Assembly: GCA_024278855.1 (NCBI GenBank) | Contig: JAJRSJ010000012.1 | Span: forward strand, 1 to 64,000 | Reading direction: 5' to 3' | Origin: Alphaproteobacteria bacterium | Lineage (GTDB): Bacteria > Pseudomonadota > Alphaproteobacteria > Caulobacterales > Maricaulaceae | DNA length: 64,000 nt | Part shown: piece after piece, positions 52,371 through 62,036 of the stretch | Numbering within the stretch: position 1 is the first letter of the stretch | Layout of the letters: each line of letters opens with the position of its first letter | Notes under the pieces: generated by a model | Seen by the model: only the letters and a program-made list of their open reading frames with translations | Told to the model about the DNA's origin: nothing | The model's database searches: none | Made by a program: the position numbers and the translations under genes

Positions 52371-52628
52371 CCAGCCACGTGCGGCACGTTGGGCCAAGGT
52401 CACATCTTCGCTGCTCATTTCCATGGTCAGTTCACTGCGATAAGCTTGCGCCGGTTTGGAGCCGAGAAGCGCTGCCAGATTGAACCATTTATGGGCTTCA
52501 ATCATATCCGGGCCTCTGTCCTCATGATCTGTGGAATAGATAAGCCCGAGGCGGAATAAATCCGCGGCTTCGGCTTTTGCAATAACGGCCGCACGGGCCT
52601 GTTTTACTTCAACATCTGTAAAGGCCAT
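52326..52628 (-). CDS. Small Sel1-repeat-like protein
   Basis: A 100-residue, mostly helical protein. AEAADLFRLGLIYSTDHEDRG with a following AHKWFNLAALLGSKPAQAYR fits one to one and a half Sel1/TPR-type repeats (the KWFNLAA core is typical). Such short Sel1 proteins are common in alphaproteobacteria; their role is unknown, presumably protein-protein contact. No signal peptide. A GGGAGGG run precedes the ATG. It is a single-gene unit with an AT-rich, TTAA-rich upstream region. Confidence 0.7.
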   Translation of the reverse strand: MAFTDVEVKQARAAVIAKAEAADLFRLGLIYSTDHEDRGPDMIEAHKWFNLAALLGSKPAQAYRSELTMEMSSEDVTLAQRAARGWLAENRKTLASVQAA

Positions 52629-53004
52629 AATGCCCTCCCCCCCATTTGCTTTTGGGTCTTTTCACCTAACACCCTCGGATTATTCCTTGGGCGATACTTG
52701 CGTCGGCATTTTTAATGTCTCCAGCAGGTATAATGACAATCTGGGGGGCTGAAGTTGACATAAGGTTAATTAAAACAAAGGTTAACCAAGTTTAATTAGG
52801 GTTAAAGCAAGTAAATATGTGTTTATATTTAATTTAAACAAGCTTAACATCAAATTACTTTCGAACCTATACATGAGACCTGCAAGCACAAACAAGCATA
52901 CCCGCAACCGCAGTCAACTATAAAGCCGCCCAAAAAAACCAAAAATAAATTGAAAATAGTGATTTAATGTGTTTTTTCGCGCGTTAATCTATAGTCATGG
53001 TTAC
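52629..53004. other. AT-rich gap with phased TTAA motifs
   Basis: A 376-bp gene-free stretch upstream of the Sel1-like gene and downstream of the nitroreductase. TTAA occurs at 52766, 52770, 52782, 52792, 52802, 52829, 52834 and 52844, several exactly 10 bp apart. None has the 7-bp spacing of a full CtrA site, though TTAACCA at 52782 resembles a half-site. No ORF or RNA gene is supported. Confidence 0.5.
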
Positions 53005-53694
53005 TCAAGTGTGAAAATTGACCAGCTCCGATAGCTCGGCCCGGTCAGATCTCAAATCATTGACCGGCTTGTCTGGGTCTGCATAGCCCATAGACATGCC
53101 GACCAGAATTTGTTGCGCGTCCGGATGGCTCGTATGTTTTTTCACGGTATCAGGAAAAGCCCGCCAGGCACCCTGGGGGGCAGTGTGCAAACCTTGCTCC
53201 CGTGCTAGCAACATCACTGTTTGCAAATATATGCCAATATCGATGAATTGTGGTGCGTCCATGCGCTTGTCTATGGTGACAAGAATGCCAACCGGTGCGC
53301 CGAAGAAATTAAAGTTCTGCCCGACCTGCATCATGCGGGCCGGTTTATCGTCACGCGGAATACCCAAAAGCGCATACATATCCTCACCAAGCTTGTGTCG
53401 CCATGTGCGCATAGGCTCCCACAAAGGCGACGGATAGGCCGGATATGTGTCGCCTTCGGTTTTGCCTTGCATCAATTTACCGATAACCTCGGCGCGAAAC
53501 CCGTTCAAAGCCTCCCCGGTCAACACATGCACATTCCACGGCTGAAGATTGCCGCCGGACGGGGTGCGGCGTGCGGTTTCAAACAGCTCATCCAGAATGT
53601 CTTGCGGGACAGGTTTATCCAGATAGGCCCGTGCGGTGCTGCGCGTGTTAACGGCCTCGGTGACGGTTTTGGCTTTATTGGTGCTGATGGTCAT
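53005..53694 (-). CDS. Nitroreductase family protein
   Basis: A 229-residue FMN-dependent NAD(P)H oxidoreductase of the nitroreductase fold. It has RSTARAYLDKPVP (FMN phosphate contacts), ARRTPSGGNLQPWNVHVLTG, and the C-terminal VGMSMGYADPDKPVNDLRSDRAELSE (in part VGMSMGYADP). Family members reduce nitroaromatics, quinones or other acceptors; the natural substrate is unknown. It is followed (upstream in the transcript) 2 bp after a small membrane protein gene, so the two are co-transcribed. Confidence 0.87.
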   Translation of the reverse strand: MTISTNKAKTVTEAVNTRSTARAYLDKPVPQDILDELFETARRTPSGGNLQPWNVHVLTGEALNGFRAEVIGKLMQGKTEGDTYPAYPSPLWEPMRTWRHKLGEDMYALLGIPRDDKPARMMQVGQNFNFFGAPVGILVTIDKRMDAPQFIDIGIYLQTVMLLAREQGLHTAPQGAWRAFPDTVKKHTSHPDAQQILVGMSMGYADPDKPVNDLRSDRAELSELVNFHT

Positions 53695-53696
53695 TT

Positions 53697-53900
53697 TTAT
53701 CCCTCATTTTCTTTTTGTTGTTTGCGCAGTAATGAGAAATACATCACCACATATTCTAATATGCCTATTGCCGAAGCCGCCGCCAATGCATAGGCGGGAT
53801 TACCCCATTTCTTAAACACCAAATAGCCAACACCTGCGCTCAGGATCACAACATTTCCCCAAAGGATTTGGGTGTATTTGGTGTTAAGTCTGGCTTTCAT
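53697..53900 (-). CDS. Small two-TM membrane protein
   Basis: A 67-residue protein with two hydrophobic segments (about residues 12-28 and 34-54) and charged ends (MKARLNTKYT, RKQQKENEG). I do not recognise it. ATG 53900 is chosen because it gives a normal basic start; an upstream in-frame ATG at 53939 would reach into the palindromic element. Its stop is 2 bp from the nitroreductase ATG. Confidence 0.6.
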   Translation of the reverse strand: MKARLNTKYTQILWGNVVILSAGVGYLVFKKWGNPAYALAAASAIGILEYVVMYFSLLRKQQKENEG

Positions 53901-53934
53901 AAATACACAGCCTTGTAAAACCCATTCACAACCA

Positions 53935-54050
53935 CCCACACCCCCCGCTCCCCCCTGCGCATGCAGGGGTCTATCTGTGGGCTTTCGGTTTTAAACTGCA
54001 AACCACGGGAATGGATACCTGCATGCGCAGGCATGAGCGGGGTGTGGGGC
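53935..54050. repeat. REP-like palindromic element, about 115 bp
   Basis: Two GC-rich arms, about 53935-53980 and 54003-54050, are imperfect inverted copies (roughly four fifths identical by eye) around a short AT-rich centre. The outer part (CCACACCCC-CGCTC) matches the palindrome at 40631-40685. It fills the gap between the small membrane protein gene and gatB and may act as a terminator or mRNA-stabilising structure. Confidence 0.7.
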
Positions 54051-54072
54051 GTTAATTGTGTGTGTGAATCCA

Positions 54073-55566
54073 TCACAGCCCCAATTTCTTGCGCAAAATC
54101 TCGTTCACCGCTTGCGGATTGGCCTTACCGCCTGATGATTTCATCACCTGACCGACGAAGAAACCAATTAGGCGCGGATTGTCTGCGACCTTTGCGGCTT
54201 GGTCGGGGTTGGCATCTATGACGTTCCCAACCATTTTTTCAATAGCGCCCATGTCCGTGACTTGTTTGAGGCCGTCGCGCTCAACGATTTCGTCCGCACC
54301 GCCCTCGCCTGCAAACATTTTCTCAAATACATCCTTGGCGATTTTCCCTGATATGGTTTTGTCGCCGATAAGATCAAGCAATTCACCCAAAGCATCTGAA
54401 TTGACCGGGCTATCGTCCAGATCAATGTTGGCTTTATTCAGCGCCCCAAACAAATCTCCCATCATCCAGTTGGCGGCGATTTTAGCGTCGCGGTTTTTCG
54501 CCCCCTCTGCAGAAACAAGCCGCTCATAAAAATCACCCTTGGCTTTATCGGCAGTCAAAATACCCGCGTCATAGGCCGGAATACCGTAATCCGCCACGAA
54601 CCGCGCTTTGCGGGCATCGGGGAGTTCGGGTAAATCGGCCTTGATCCCGTCAACAAATGCTTGTGTGATATTTATGGGCAGCAAATCCGGGTCGGGGAAA
54701 TAGCGGTAATCATGGGCATCCTCTTTGGAACGCATGGTGCGGGTTTCGCCTTTGGCATTGTCGAATAATCTGGTTTCCTGGTCAATTTCGCCGCCGGATT
54801 CCAGAATATCTATTTGGCGCCGCGCTTCATAATTGATGGCTTGGCGGATAAAGCGCATGGAATTAACATTTTTAATTTCGCAGCGTGTACCAAGTTCACC
54901 GCCCGGTTTTCGCACCGAAACATTGACATCAGCCCGCAGATTACCTTTTTCCATATCGCCGTCGCATGTGCCGAGCGCGCGGACAATACCGCGCAGCTTC
55001 TCCACATAAGCCGAAGCTTCTTCGGGCGAACGCATATCGGGCTTGGAGACAATTTCCATCAGGCATACGCCCGAACGATTGAGATCAACAAAGGTATCGT
55101 CCGGCGATAAATCATGAATGGACTTGCCCGCATCTTGCTCCAGATGCAGACGCTCAATCCCGACAATAACGGCCTCGCCGTCTTCTGGCTCAATCTCAAT
55201 TTCGCCTTCGCCGACAATGGGAAATTCAAACTGGGAAATCTGGTAGCCTTGGGGCAAATCTGGATAGAAATAATTCTTGCGGTCAAAGCGCGAATACAGA
55301 TTGATCTTGGCGCTCAAGCCAAGCCCGGTGCGCACGGCTTGCTCAATGCAAAACTCGTTGACCACAGGCAACATGCCCGGCATGGCCGCATCCACCAGAG
55401 ACACCTGCGTATTAGGCTCGGCCCCATATTCAGTCGCCGCCCCCGAAAATAATTTCGACTTGGACGCCACCTGGGCATGCACCTCAAGCCCAATAATAAC
55501 TTCCCAATCATGGTCCCGGCCAGACAGCCAATGTTTTTGGTCTGCGATGCGTTTAGCTGTGAACAT
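54073..55566 (-). CDS. gatB: Asp-tRNA(Asn)/Glu-tRNA(Gln) amidotransferase subunit B
   Basis: GatB phosphorylates the mischarged Glu-tRNA(Gln) or Asp-tRNA(Asn) and accepts ammonia from GatA. The 497-residue protein shows [44 protein letters not shown] and [12 protein letters not shown], and ends with a YqeY-like tRNA-binding domain. Its start overlaps the end of an unrelated 116-residue frame by 14 bp, so it is translationally coupled to it. Order gatC-gatA-(small gene)-gatB. Confidence 0.97.
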   Translation of the reverse strand: MFTAKRIADQKHWLSGRDHDWEVIIGLEVHAQVASKSKLFSGAATEYGAEPNTQVSLVDAAMPGMLPVVNEFCIEQAVRTGLGLSAKINLYSRFDRKNYFYPDLPQGYQISQFEFPIVGEGEIEIEPEDGEAVIVGIERLHLEQDAGKSIHDLSPDDTFVDLNRSGVCLMEIVSKPDMRSPEEASAYVEKLRGIVRALGTCDGDMEKGNLRADVNVSVRKPGGELGTRCEIKNVNSMRFIRQAINYEARRQIDILESGGEIDQETRLFDNAKGETRTMRSKEDAHDYRYFPDPDLLPINITQAFVDGIKADLPELPDARKARFVADYGIPAYDAGILTADKAKGDFYERLVSAEGAKNRDAKIAANWMMGDLFGALNKANIDLDDSPVNSDALGELLDLIGDKTISGKIAKDVFEKMFAGEGGADEIVERDGLKQVTDMGAIEKMVGNVIDANPDQAAKVADNPRLIGFFVGQVMKSSGGKANPQAVNEILRKKLGL

Positions 55567-55903
55567 TTTTTTCTCTCTTACTTAATCCTAGATGAGACAA
55601 CGTGATATCCATCTCATCGATAAGAAGTTTTGCGGCAGAGCCATGAATATCAACTTTCCACAAAATACGCCCGATTACTTCTTTGTATTCAGGATATTTG
55701 CGCAATTCATAAATCGCTGCCACTTGTCTCGTTAAATCACTTCCTTCGACCTCACCAAGCAAATTCAATAACTGAGAAAATCTATCGCGTTTAAACTTCT
55801 TCTTTTCATTTATGACATATTGAATAGCGGCCCAAGACATCCCGACTAAGGGAAGCACAATGCCGCTCCATGCAATCCAATCTGTAACCGAACTTAAATT
55901 CAT
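55553..55903 (-). CDS. Small membrane protein inserted in the gat operon
   Basis: I do not recognise this 116-residue protein. It has one N-terminal hydrophobic segment (about residues 8-30) followed by a soluble helical region ([20 protein letters not shown], then [17 protein letters not shown]). Its ATG lies 1 bp after the gatA stop and its end overlaps gatB by 14 bp, so it is clearly embedded in the operon. gatA and gatB are normally adjacent, so this is a lineage-specific insertion. No transfer signature is visible. Confidence 0.7.
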   Translation of the reverse strand: MNLSSVTDWIAWSGIVLPLVGMSWAAIQYVINEKKKFKRDRFSQLLNLLGEVEGSDLTRQVAAIYELRKYPEYKEVIGRILWKVDIHGSAAKLLIDEMDITLSHLGLSKREKNVHS

Positions 55904-55904
55904 A

Positions 55905-57377
55905 CTATTTCCACCACTTATTTGGCTTCTCCGTGAAATTCGCGCAAGACTCTAACGCACTACTTGCCGCGAATACGGTTTCCTCGTCCAGTGCCCGGCC
56001 TATGATTTGCAAGCCCAGTGGCAAACCGTTATTATCCAGCGCGGCCGGGACGGACATGGCTGGTAGACCTGCCAGGTTTGCCGTGACTGTGAAAATATCA
56101 TTTAGGTACATCGTCACCGGGTCGTTTAGTTTGCGGCCGACTGCGAATGCCGCGCTCGGGCATGTGGGGGTCAGGAGGGCGTCGCACTTTTCCCAGGCCC
56201 GTTTGAAATCATCAGCAATTTTTGTGCGTACTTTTTGCGCTTGCAAATAATAGGCATCGTAATATCCGGCAGACAATACATATGTCCCCATCATGATACG
56301 GCGGCGCACCTCCTTGCCGAAACCTTCGGCGCGGGTGCGTTCATAGGTGTCGTAGAGGTTAGCACCCTCTACACGTTCGCCGTAGCGCATGCCGTCATAA
56401 CGGGCCAGATTGGAGGAGGCTTCGGCGGGCGCGACGATATAATAGGCCGGCAGTGCGTATTTGGTGTGGGGCAAAGATACATGCACAATTTCGGCGCCGC
56501 AGCTTTCCAGCCATTTAATCCCCTGCTGCCAGAGATCTTCGATCTCGCGCGGCATGCCGTCCATTGTGTATTCTTTGGGAATACCGATTTTCATACCCTT
56601 GATGGACTTGCCGCAAGCGGCGGACAAATCCGGCATGGGTTTGTTGATAGATGTGCTGTCTTTGGGATCATATCCGGCCATAGATTGCAGCATAATCGCA
56701 CTATCCTTAACGGTACGGGTAATCGGCCCGGCTTGATCAAGGGATGAAGCAAAGGCAACAACGCCCCAACGCGAACAACGGCCATAAGTTGGTTTGACAC
56801 CGACCGTGCCGGTAAAACTGGCGGGTTGGCGGATAGACCCGCCGGTATCGGTCGCCGTCGCGCCCAAACACATATTGGCGGCCACCGCAGAGGCCGAACC
56901 GCCGCTTGAGCCGCCCGGTACCAGGTCTTCACCTTTACCTTTACGCCATGGGTTCACCACCGGGCCGAATGCAGAGGTTTCGTTGGAACTCCCCATAGCA
57001 AATTCGTCCATATTGAGCTTGCCGAGCATGACCATGCCGTCGCGCTTCATATTGGCGGTTACGGTACTTTCATACTGGGGTTTAAAATCGCCCAGGATTT
57101 TACTGCCCGCCGTGGTTTTGACATTTTCCGTGCAGAACAAATCTTTAATGCCGAGAGGCGCACCCTCAAGCGCCCCGCCCTCGCCCTTGGCAAGTTTGGC
57201 GTCCGATTTTTCCGCCGATTTCAGTGCATTGGTAAAATCGGTGGTAATGAAAGCGTTGAGATCCGCCGCCTCCATACAAGCATCAATATGGGCCTTGGTG
57301 ATCTCTACGGACGAAAACTCTTTGGCCTTCAGGCCCGCCAGTGCCGCTTCGAGGGTGAGCTTGGTTAAATCGGACAT
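55905..57377 (-). CDS. gatA: Asp-tRNA(Asn)/Glu-tRNA(Gln) amidotransferase subunit A
   Basis: GatA releases ammonia from glutamine for the amidotransferase. The 490-residue amidase-signature enzyme has [20 protein letters not shown] with the catalytic Lys, [13 protein letters not shown] with the cis-Ser, and [19 protein letters not shown] with the nucleophilic Ser. The C-terminus ([15 protein letters not shown]) is typical. ATG 57377 (MSDLTKLT) lies inside the 3' end of the gatC frame. Confidence 0.97.
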   Translation of the reverse strand: MSDLTKLTLEAALAGLKAKEFSSVEITKAHIDACMEAADLNAFITTDFTNALKSAEKSDAKLAKGEGGALEGAPLGIKDLFCTENVKTTAGSKILGDFKPQYESTVTANMKRDGMVMLGKLNMDEFAMGSSNETSAFGPVVNPWRKGKGEDLVPGGSSGGSASAVAANMCLGATATDTGGSIRQPASFTGTVGVKPTYGRCSRWGVVAFASSLDQAGPITRTVKDSAIMLQSMAGYDPKDSTSINKPMPDLSAACGKSIKGMKIGIPKEYTMDGMPREIEDLWQQGIKWLESCGAEIVHVSLPHTKYALPAYYIVAPAEASSNLARYDGMRYGERVEGANLYDTYERTRAEGFGKEVRRRIMMGTYVLSAGYYDAYYLQAQKVRTKIADDFKRAWEKCDALLTPTCPSAAFAVGRKLNDPVTMYLNDIFTVTANLAGLPAMSVPAALDNNGLPLGLQIIGRALDEETVFAASSALESCANFTEKPNKWWK

Positions 57378-57684
57378 ATCTCTCCTCCACCGACCTTGGC
57401 ACGACGAAATAGCCGGATTCGGTTTTTGGGGCGTTGGCCAGGACTTTATCCCGGATACCGCCGTCGGTAATTTCGTCCTTGCGCAGAGGTGCAGGCATCT
57501 CGACCGCTGAAGTCATCGGCTCTACGCCTTTCACATCAACCTCGCCTAATTGCTCAATCCAGGCCAATAGACCGTTCATTTCATCAGCCAAATACGCCAA
57601 CCGCTCCGGCTCCACATGTAGACGCGATAAACGCGCGATTTTTTCTACGGTTTTGGCGGTTACGCCTGTATTGTTCTCACGCAC
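57283..57684 (-). CDS. gatC: Asp-tRNA(Asn)/Glu-tRNA(Gln) amidotransferase subunit C, with 3' overlap
   Basis: GatC is the small belt that holds GatA and GatB together. The conserved part runs from [15 protein letters not shown] to [12 protein letters not shown], about 95 residues. Relatives usually stop right after VVPKVVE; this frame continues for about 34 more residues inside gatA (95-bp overlap). Either the natural stop is lost or a base is missing near 57400; inserting one A in the CCAAGG there would end the frame at a TAA just inside gatA. I choose the GTG at 57684, seven bases after GGAG; a TTG at 57690 is the alternative. Confidence 0.88.
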   Translation of the reverse strand: MRENNTGVTAKTVEKIARLSRLHVEPERLAYLADEMNGLLAWIEQLGEVDVKGVEPMTSAVEMPAPLRKDEITDGGIRDKVLANAPKTESGYFVVPRSVEERYVRFNQAHPRSGTGGPEGQRVFVRRDHQGPY

Positions 57685-57779
57685 GAGCAAGCTCCAGTTA
57701 AATCAAATCAAACAATGAACAGGCGGGTTAACAGGGCGGGGCTTGCGGGGCAAGAAATTTTGCCGCAATAAGGCTAGAT

Positions 57780-58010
57780 ATGAGATTATTCACTGTTTTT
57801 ATCCGCATGGCGCAAGCCTTTCTGTTTTACCCGCTCATGGTCGGGGTGTTTTTATGGCTGTATATTCAGGATGCACACTGGATATTCGGGCTTGCCGTTA
57901 TTGCGGCTATCTTGATTATTGACCCGATTTGGCGAATTTTTGCGGCAAATACGCTCAAAGCTATGGGGAAATTTTTGCGTGACTCTATGCGCAAATCCGG
58001 GCATAAATAA
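57780..58010 (+). CDS. Small two-TM membrane protein
   Basis: A 76-residue protein, mostly hydrophobic, with two transmembrane segments (about residues 8-28 and 34-50) and a basic tail (AMGKFLRDSMRKSGHK). I do not recognise it. An AAGG ribosome site precedes ATG 57780. It diverges from gatC across 95 bp and stands alone before a 379-bp gene-poor stretch. Confidence 0.6.
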   Translation: MRLFTVFIRMAQAFLFYPLMVGVFLWLYIQDAHWIFGLAVIAAILIIDPIWRIFAANTLKAMGKFLRDSMRKSGHK

Positions 58011-58389
58011 GTGCAGTCACTACATAAAACCGCCATTTTCGGTTAATTATATTTATTTTACCCTCATTAGTTGATTGTTTACAAATTATGGTGTAAACGA
58101 TTCTCAGGCGGTGCGGGTTCCCCAATGCTCCCACAGCCAAACGGTAGCAACCCCACGCCCTAATAGCTACCGAACACAAGGTGGGCTGGTCATTGGTCTC
58201 TACAATCATCCCTGTGAGCTTAATGACCAGCCACCAATTGTCCACAGGCCCTAGTAGGCCAGTGACCTGTCTTAAATGTCTACAGAACTCTAACATGGAT
58301 AAAAATTCATATTTTGTCATAATTCCGGCAGGTTTTGGCCACATTCACTGCCAAGTATAAGGTTCTGGGAGGCGTTTTAGGAGGAGACG
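58011..58389. other. Structured gene-poor region, candidate RNA or repeat element
   Basis: Three inverted repeats lie in series: CGGTAGC/GCTACCG (58142-58148 and 58166-58172), GGCTGGTCATT/AATGACCAGCC (58184-58194 and 58222-58232, perfect 11 bp) and ACAGG/CCTGT around GGCC/GGCC (58244-58270). This density is unlike the other gaps. A minus-strand frame of 119 codons crosses them but looks non-genic. I cannot match it to a known RNA family by eye. Confidence 0.45.
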
Positions 58390-58881
58390 ATGTTACATCT
58401 TTTAACACCAAACAATAAAACGGCATTAAAATCATATATTGCCCCAAAACCATATATTACCTTAAAATCATATATTGCATGGCTTGCGATGGTGCTGGCC
58501 GCTGTGATGATTTTATCAAGCCCTGCACTTGCTAGCCCGCAAAAGAAGCAAGATGATCCGGTTGAAAAAATAAGTAAAACCGATGCCCAAAGCAAAGATG
58601 CTCCGGACAAAACCAAGCCAATAGAGCTACCAACAACCGGGAAATCCAAAAAAGATGCGCGCAAACCCATAGCGGATTCCACCCAGAGTGATGCCCCGGA
58701 TAATACCAAGACGGCGGTGGCCAAGTCGCAATCTTGTTTCAAACAAGACAGCGGTGCTTATGAATGCGTCTGCGACAACAAAAAAGACTGCGTAGAGCTG
58801 ACTAAATCAGGGATTTGCGAACCCGGCACCGAATGGAAAAACGCGGAAAGTTTTGGCGGGTGTACGAAAAAGACGAAGTAA
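58390..58881 (+). CDS. Secreted cysteine-rich protein of unknown function
   Basis: A 163-residue protein with an atypically long N-region before a signal peptide or membrane anchor (hydrophobic core about residues 29-48, ending ALASP). A Lys/Asp/Thr-rich low-complexity middle follows. The C-terminal domain has six cysteines (SQSCF, YECVC, KDCVE, GICEP, GGCTK), consistent with three disulfides outside the cytoplasm. The N-region is built from a threefold 18-bp repeat. AGGAGGAG at about 58379-58386 is a strong ribosome site. Its TAA abuts the convergent gltX stop directly. Confidence 0.7.
   Translation: MLHLLTPNNKTALKSYIAPKPYITLKSYIAWLAMVLAAVMILSSPALASPQKKQDDPVEKISKTDAQSKDAPDKTKPIELPTTGKSKKDARKPIADSTQSDAPDNTKTAVAKSQSCFKQDSGAYECVCDNKKDCVELTKSGICEPGTEWKNAESFGGCTKKTK
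58426..58479 (+). repeat. 18-bp tandem repeat in the secreted Cys-rich protein gene
   Basis: Three in-frame 18-bp units at 58426-58443, 58444-58461 and 58462-58479 encode LKSYIA, PKPYIT and LKSYIA. The first and third differ only at the last base. Confidence 0.88.
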
Positions 58882-60236
58882 CTAGCCCACTTCACCTGCG
58901 AGACGCGCTTTGGCGCGTTTCGCCCCCAAAAGCGGCAATAATTTATCCATTTCCGGCCCGCGCGCCCGCCCGGTCAGGGCCATACGCAAGGGCAAAAACA
59001 GGCTTTTACCTTTGCGCCCGGTTTTTTCTTTCAAATCTCCAACCCATTGTCCCCAACTCTGCCCGTCAAGCTCGTCTGGCAAAAGTTCAGCCGCCTGTTG
59101 ACAAAAACCCATATCTTCTTCACTGATTTGACCCGCCATCGGCGCATGGATAACCGTTGACCATCCGGCGGTCTCCCCTCACCTGCCAAGATTATTGCGC
59201 ACCAACAGCCAAAAGTCTTCGCCGCCCGCAACGCCCATACTGTCTAGCCGGTCTTTCACCTGGCTATAAGGTGTCTCGTGCAACAGGCGAGCATTGACCA
59301 AGTCCAACTCGGCCTCATCAAAGCGCGCCGGGGCGCGGCCAATTTTAGCAAAGGAAAATTCCTCGACCAATTGCGCCAGGCTAGACCGGGCCTCCACCGG
59401 GTCAGACGTACCGATTTGGCCAAAAGCGAACAAATTGCCAAAGGCTCAACGCCTTGGTCTCGGAGTTGGTCCATAGACAAGGAGCCCAAGCGTTTGGACA
59501 GACCTTTACCGTCGCGGCCAACCAAGAGGGGTGTATGGGCGAATTTCGGCATCAGACCGCCGCCGTTTTGTGCAAACAAAGCTTCAAATATCTCGATTTG
59601 GGCTCCAGAATTGGTCACATGATCTTCGCCGCGAATAATGTGGGTGATATTGGAGTCTATATCGTCAACCACGCTAGGCAATGTGTAGAGATAAGTACCG
59701 TCGCCGCGAATTAAAACCGGATCGGACAGGGAAGATGTGTCAATATTTTGCGGCCCGCGCACCACATCATCCCAACTGGCAGTTTTGCCCGAAAGCTTGA
59801 ACCGCCAATGGGGTTTACGGCCCTCCGCTTCAAATTTTGCCCGCTGCTCGTCCGTTAGGCGCAAGCCTGTGCGGTCATAGACCGGCGGCTTGCTTTGGGC
59901 GCGCAGGATTTTGCGTTGGCGGTCAAGTTCTTCCGCCGTCTCGTAACAAGCGTAGAGATAGCCTTTGTCGATGAGGTTTTGGGCGTACGCATCATAAATA
60001 TCAAAACGGTCTGACTGGTTAAAGCTTGAGCCCCAATCCATGCCGAGCCAGGACAAATCGCGTTTAATCCCGTCCTCATAGGCCTTGGTGGAGCGGCCCG
60101 TATCCGTGTCGTCAATCCGCAGGATAAATTCCCCGCCTGCGCTTGCGGCATAAAGCCAGTTCATCAAGGCGGTGCGGACATTACCCACATGCAATTTCCC
60201 GGTCGGGCTCGGTGCAAATCTAACGATAGGTTTCAT
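58882..60236 (-). pseudogene. gltX: Glutamate-tRNA ligase, frameshifted and with an in-frame stop
   Basis: GluRS charges tRNA with glutamate. The frame from ATG 60236 shows [20 protein letters not shown] (HIGH region), [11 protein letters not shown] and the KMSKS-equivalent [10 protein letters not shown]. After LAICSLLAK the frame breaks: the family sequence [20 protein letters not shown] continues in another frame, as if one A were missing from the AAA run (TTT at 59415-59417 on the plus strand). In that frame a TGA at 59179-59181 interrupts the anticodon-binding domain, which then continues to 58882 (GQISEEDMGFCQQAAELLPD). Two lesions suggest either a decayed second gltX or poor sequence. 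It lies 25 bp downstream of nadE. Confidence 0.9.
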
Positions 60237-60261
60237 AGTTTTATTCCTAATATTTTTATGC

Positions 60262-61941
60262 CTAGATATTTTTTTGATCGGGAACCTTGTCCCGGTATTT
60301 GTTGGTGATTGGATAGCGGCGATCGCGCCCAAAATTTCTATTGCCAATTTTAACGCCCGGCGGGGCTTGTCTGCGTTTGTATTCTGCGATGTGCAACAAA
60401 TGTTGTATGCGGCGCACGGTATCGGGCTTATGGCCTTTTGCCAATATGTCTTCAACCGGTAATTCTTGCTCTATCAGCCCGTACAGAATATCGTCCAAAA
60501 CTGCGTAAGGCGGCAGGCTGTCCTGATCGGTTTGGTCGGGGCGCAGTTCCGCCGTCGGTGCTTTGGTGATGATCCGGTTCGGGATCGGGTTTTTTGGCCC
60601 AAACAGCCCTTCAGGATGGACACTATTGCGCCAATTTACCAATTCATAAACTTCGGTTTTATAGACATCTTTGAGCGGGTTATAGCCGCCGCACATATCG
60701 CCGTACAAGGTCGCATAACCCACCGCCATTTCCGATTTATTGCCAGTTGTCACCAACATCGGCCCGAATTTATTGGACAGAGCCATCAAGGTAACGGCCC
60801 GGATGCGCGATTGCAGGTTTTCTTCGGTTGTGTCCGGCTCTGTCCCCGCGAAATGCCCTGCCAACATGCCGGTAAATGCATCCACCGCACCGGGGATCGG
60901 AATAATATCATATTTGCAGCCAAGCCGTTTGGCACAGGCTTTGGCATCTTCCAGACTGTCATTTGAGGTATATTTTGACGGCATCATCACGCACCAGACC
61001 CGGTCGGGGCCAAGGGCGTCTACGCAAATCGCTGCCGCCATGGCACTATCAACGCCGCCGGACATGCCAAGCACAACCTGCTTGAAGCCGTTTTTATTGA
61101 CATAATCGCCAAGCCCCAGACACATGGCCCGCCAATCGGCTTCCATCTGGTTGAGCCTCGGTAGATTGGTCGCGCTTGTACACATCCATTCGCTACCAAT
61201 CTTTGACCAAGTTGCAACTTCAAACGCTGCTTCGAAGGACGGTAGAAACTGGCGAATTTTTTCGTCGGCCGTCACACTAAAGGACGAGCCGTCAAACACC
61301 AATTCGTCCTGACCGCCCACCTGATTAACATAGACAAGCGGCAGGCCCGCCCGCTCAATACGTTCATTGACAACATGCAAACGTTCACGGCGGGCCGTGC
61401 GGCGGTAAGGGGAGCCATTGGGCGATATCAGCAGCTCCGCCCCAAGTCTGGCCAAGTTTTTCGCCACCCCCATATGCCAAATATCCTCACATATGGGCAG
61501 ACCGATTTTGACGCCGCAAATCTCGACCGGTTTTGGTAATGGGCCGGGCGAAAACACTCTTTCCTCATCAAAAACGCCATAATTAGGCAAAAAATGCTTG
61601 AAACGTTTGTCGGTAATTTTTCCGCCCTTCATCACCAAAATCGCCGAGTATAATTTCCCCCGATACAGCCACGGGGTTGAGAACACCACCGCCGGGCCAT
61701 TTTTAGTCAATTTGGCAAATTTCAACGCTTCGGTTTTGCAATCGGCGACGGCGGCCGGTTTGAGCACCAAATCTTCCGGTGGGTAGCCAATGACGAACAA
61801 TTCCGGTAAAACCAAAATATCTGCGCCCTCACGCTTGGCCCGTGCGTATACAGCGCGGGCCTTGGCCATATTGCCGGCCAAATCTCCCACGGTCGGGTTT
61901 AGCTGGGCCGAAGCGATTTTAAGTCTTTTTGTCATAGGCAT
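60262..61941 (-). CDS. nadE: Glutamine-dependent NAD+ synthetase
   Basis: Amidates deamido-NAD to NAD using glutamine. The 559-residue protein fuses an N-terminal nitrilase-type glutaminase domain (catalytic Glu in [14 protein letters not shown], Lys in [15 protein letters not shown], Cys in LPICEDIW) to a C-terminal ATP-pyrophosphatase synthetase domain (P-loop [13 protein letters not shown], then [17 protein letters not shown]). ATG 61941 and ATG 61935 are both possible starts. It is probably transcribed with gltX. A 16-bp palindrome lies upstream. Confidence 0.96.
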   Translation of the reverse strand: MPMTKRLKIASAQLNPTVGDLAGNMAKARAVYARAKREGADILVLPELFVIGYPPEDLVLKPAAVADCKTEALKFAKLTKNGPAVVFSTPWLYRGKLYSAILVMKGGKITDKRFKHFLPNYGVFDEERVFSPGPLPKPVEICGVKIGLPICEDIWHMGVAKNLARLGAELLISPNGSPYRRTARRERLHVVNERIERAGLPLVYVNQVGGQDELVFDGSSFSVTADEKIRQFLPSFEAAFEVATWSKIGSEWMCTSATNLPRLNQMEADWRAMCLGLGDYVNKNGFKQVVLGMSGGVDSAMAAAICVDALGPDRVWCVMMPSKYTSNDSLEDAKACAKRLGCKYDIIPIPGAVDAFTGMLAGHFAGTEPDTTEENLQSRIRAVTLMALSNKFGPMLVTTGNKSEMAVGYATLYGDMCGGYNPLKDVYKTEVYELVNWRNSVHPEGLFGPKNPIPNRIITKAPTAELRPDQTDQDSLPPYAVLDDILYGLIEQELPVEDILAKGHKPDTVRRIQHLLHIAEYKRRQAPPGVKIGNRNFGRDRRYPITNKYRDKVPDQKNI

Positions 61942-61976
61942 GTTTAACGCCGCTTTGCGCCGCTTGCAATCGCTAT

Positions 61977-61992
61977 CAGGCCCTAGGGCCTG
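61977..61992. promoter_or_regulatory. 16-bp perfect palindrome between nadE and the EAL gene
   Basis: CAGGCCCTAGGGCCTG is a perfect inverted repeat in the 95-bp divergent intergenic region. Its position between two divergent genes suits an operator. The adjoining GGCCTGTCCCT also occurs at 49260, so it may instead be the end of a dispersed repeat. Confidence 0.4.
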
Positions 61993-62036
61993 TCCCTAAG
62001 ATAGCTCGTAAATCTTTAGACAATTTTTAGGGGTAT

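Noticed and set aside
57985-58344. A 119-codon minus-strand frame
   Set aside because: It spans three inverted repeats, overlaps the small membrane protein gene, has no clear ribosome site and an odd composition. The DNA structure explains the region better than a protein does.
58882-60236. Recoding of TGA as a sense codon to explain the gltX stop
   Set aside because: TGA is used as a normal stop in several coupled genes here (for example the ATGA overlaps at 6469, 29476 and 34100), and the gene also has a frameshift.
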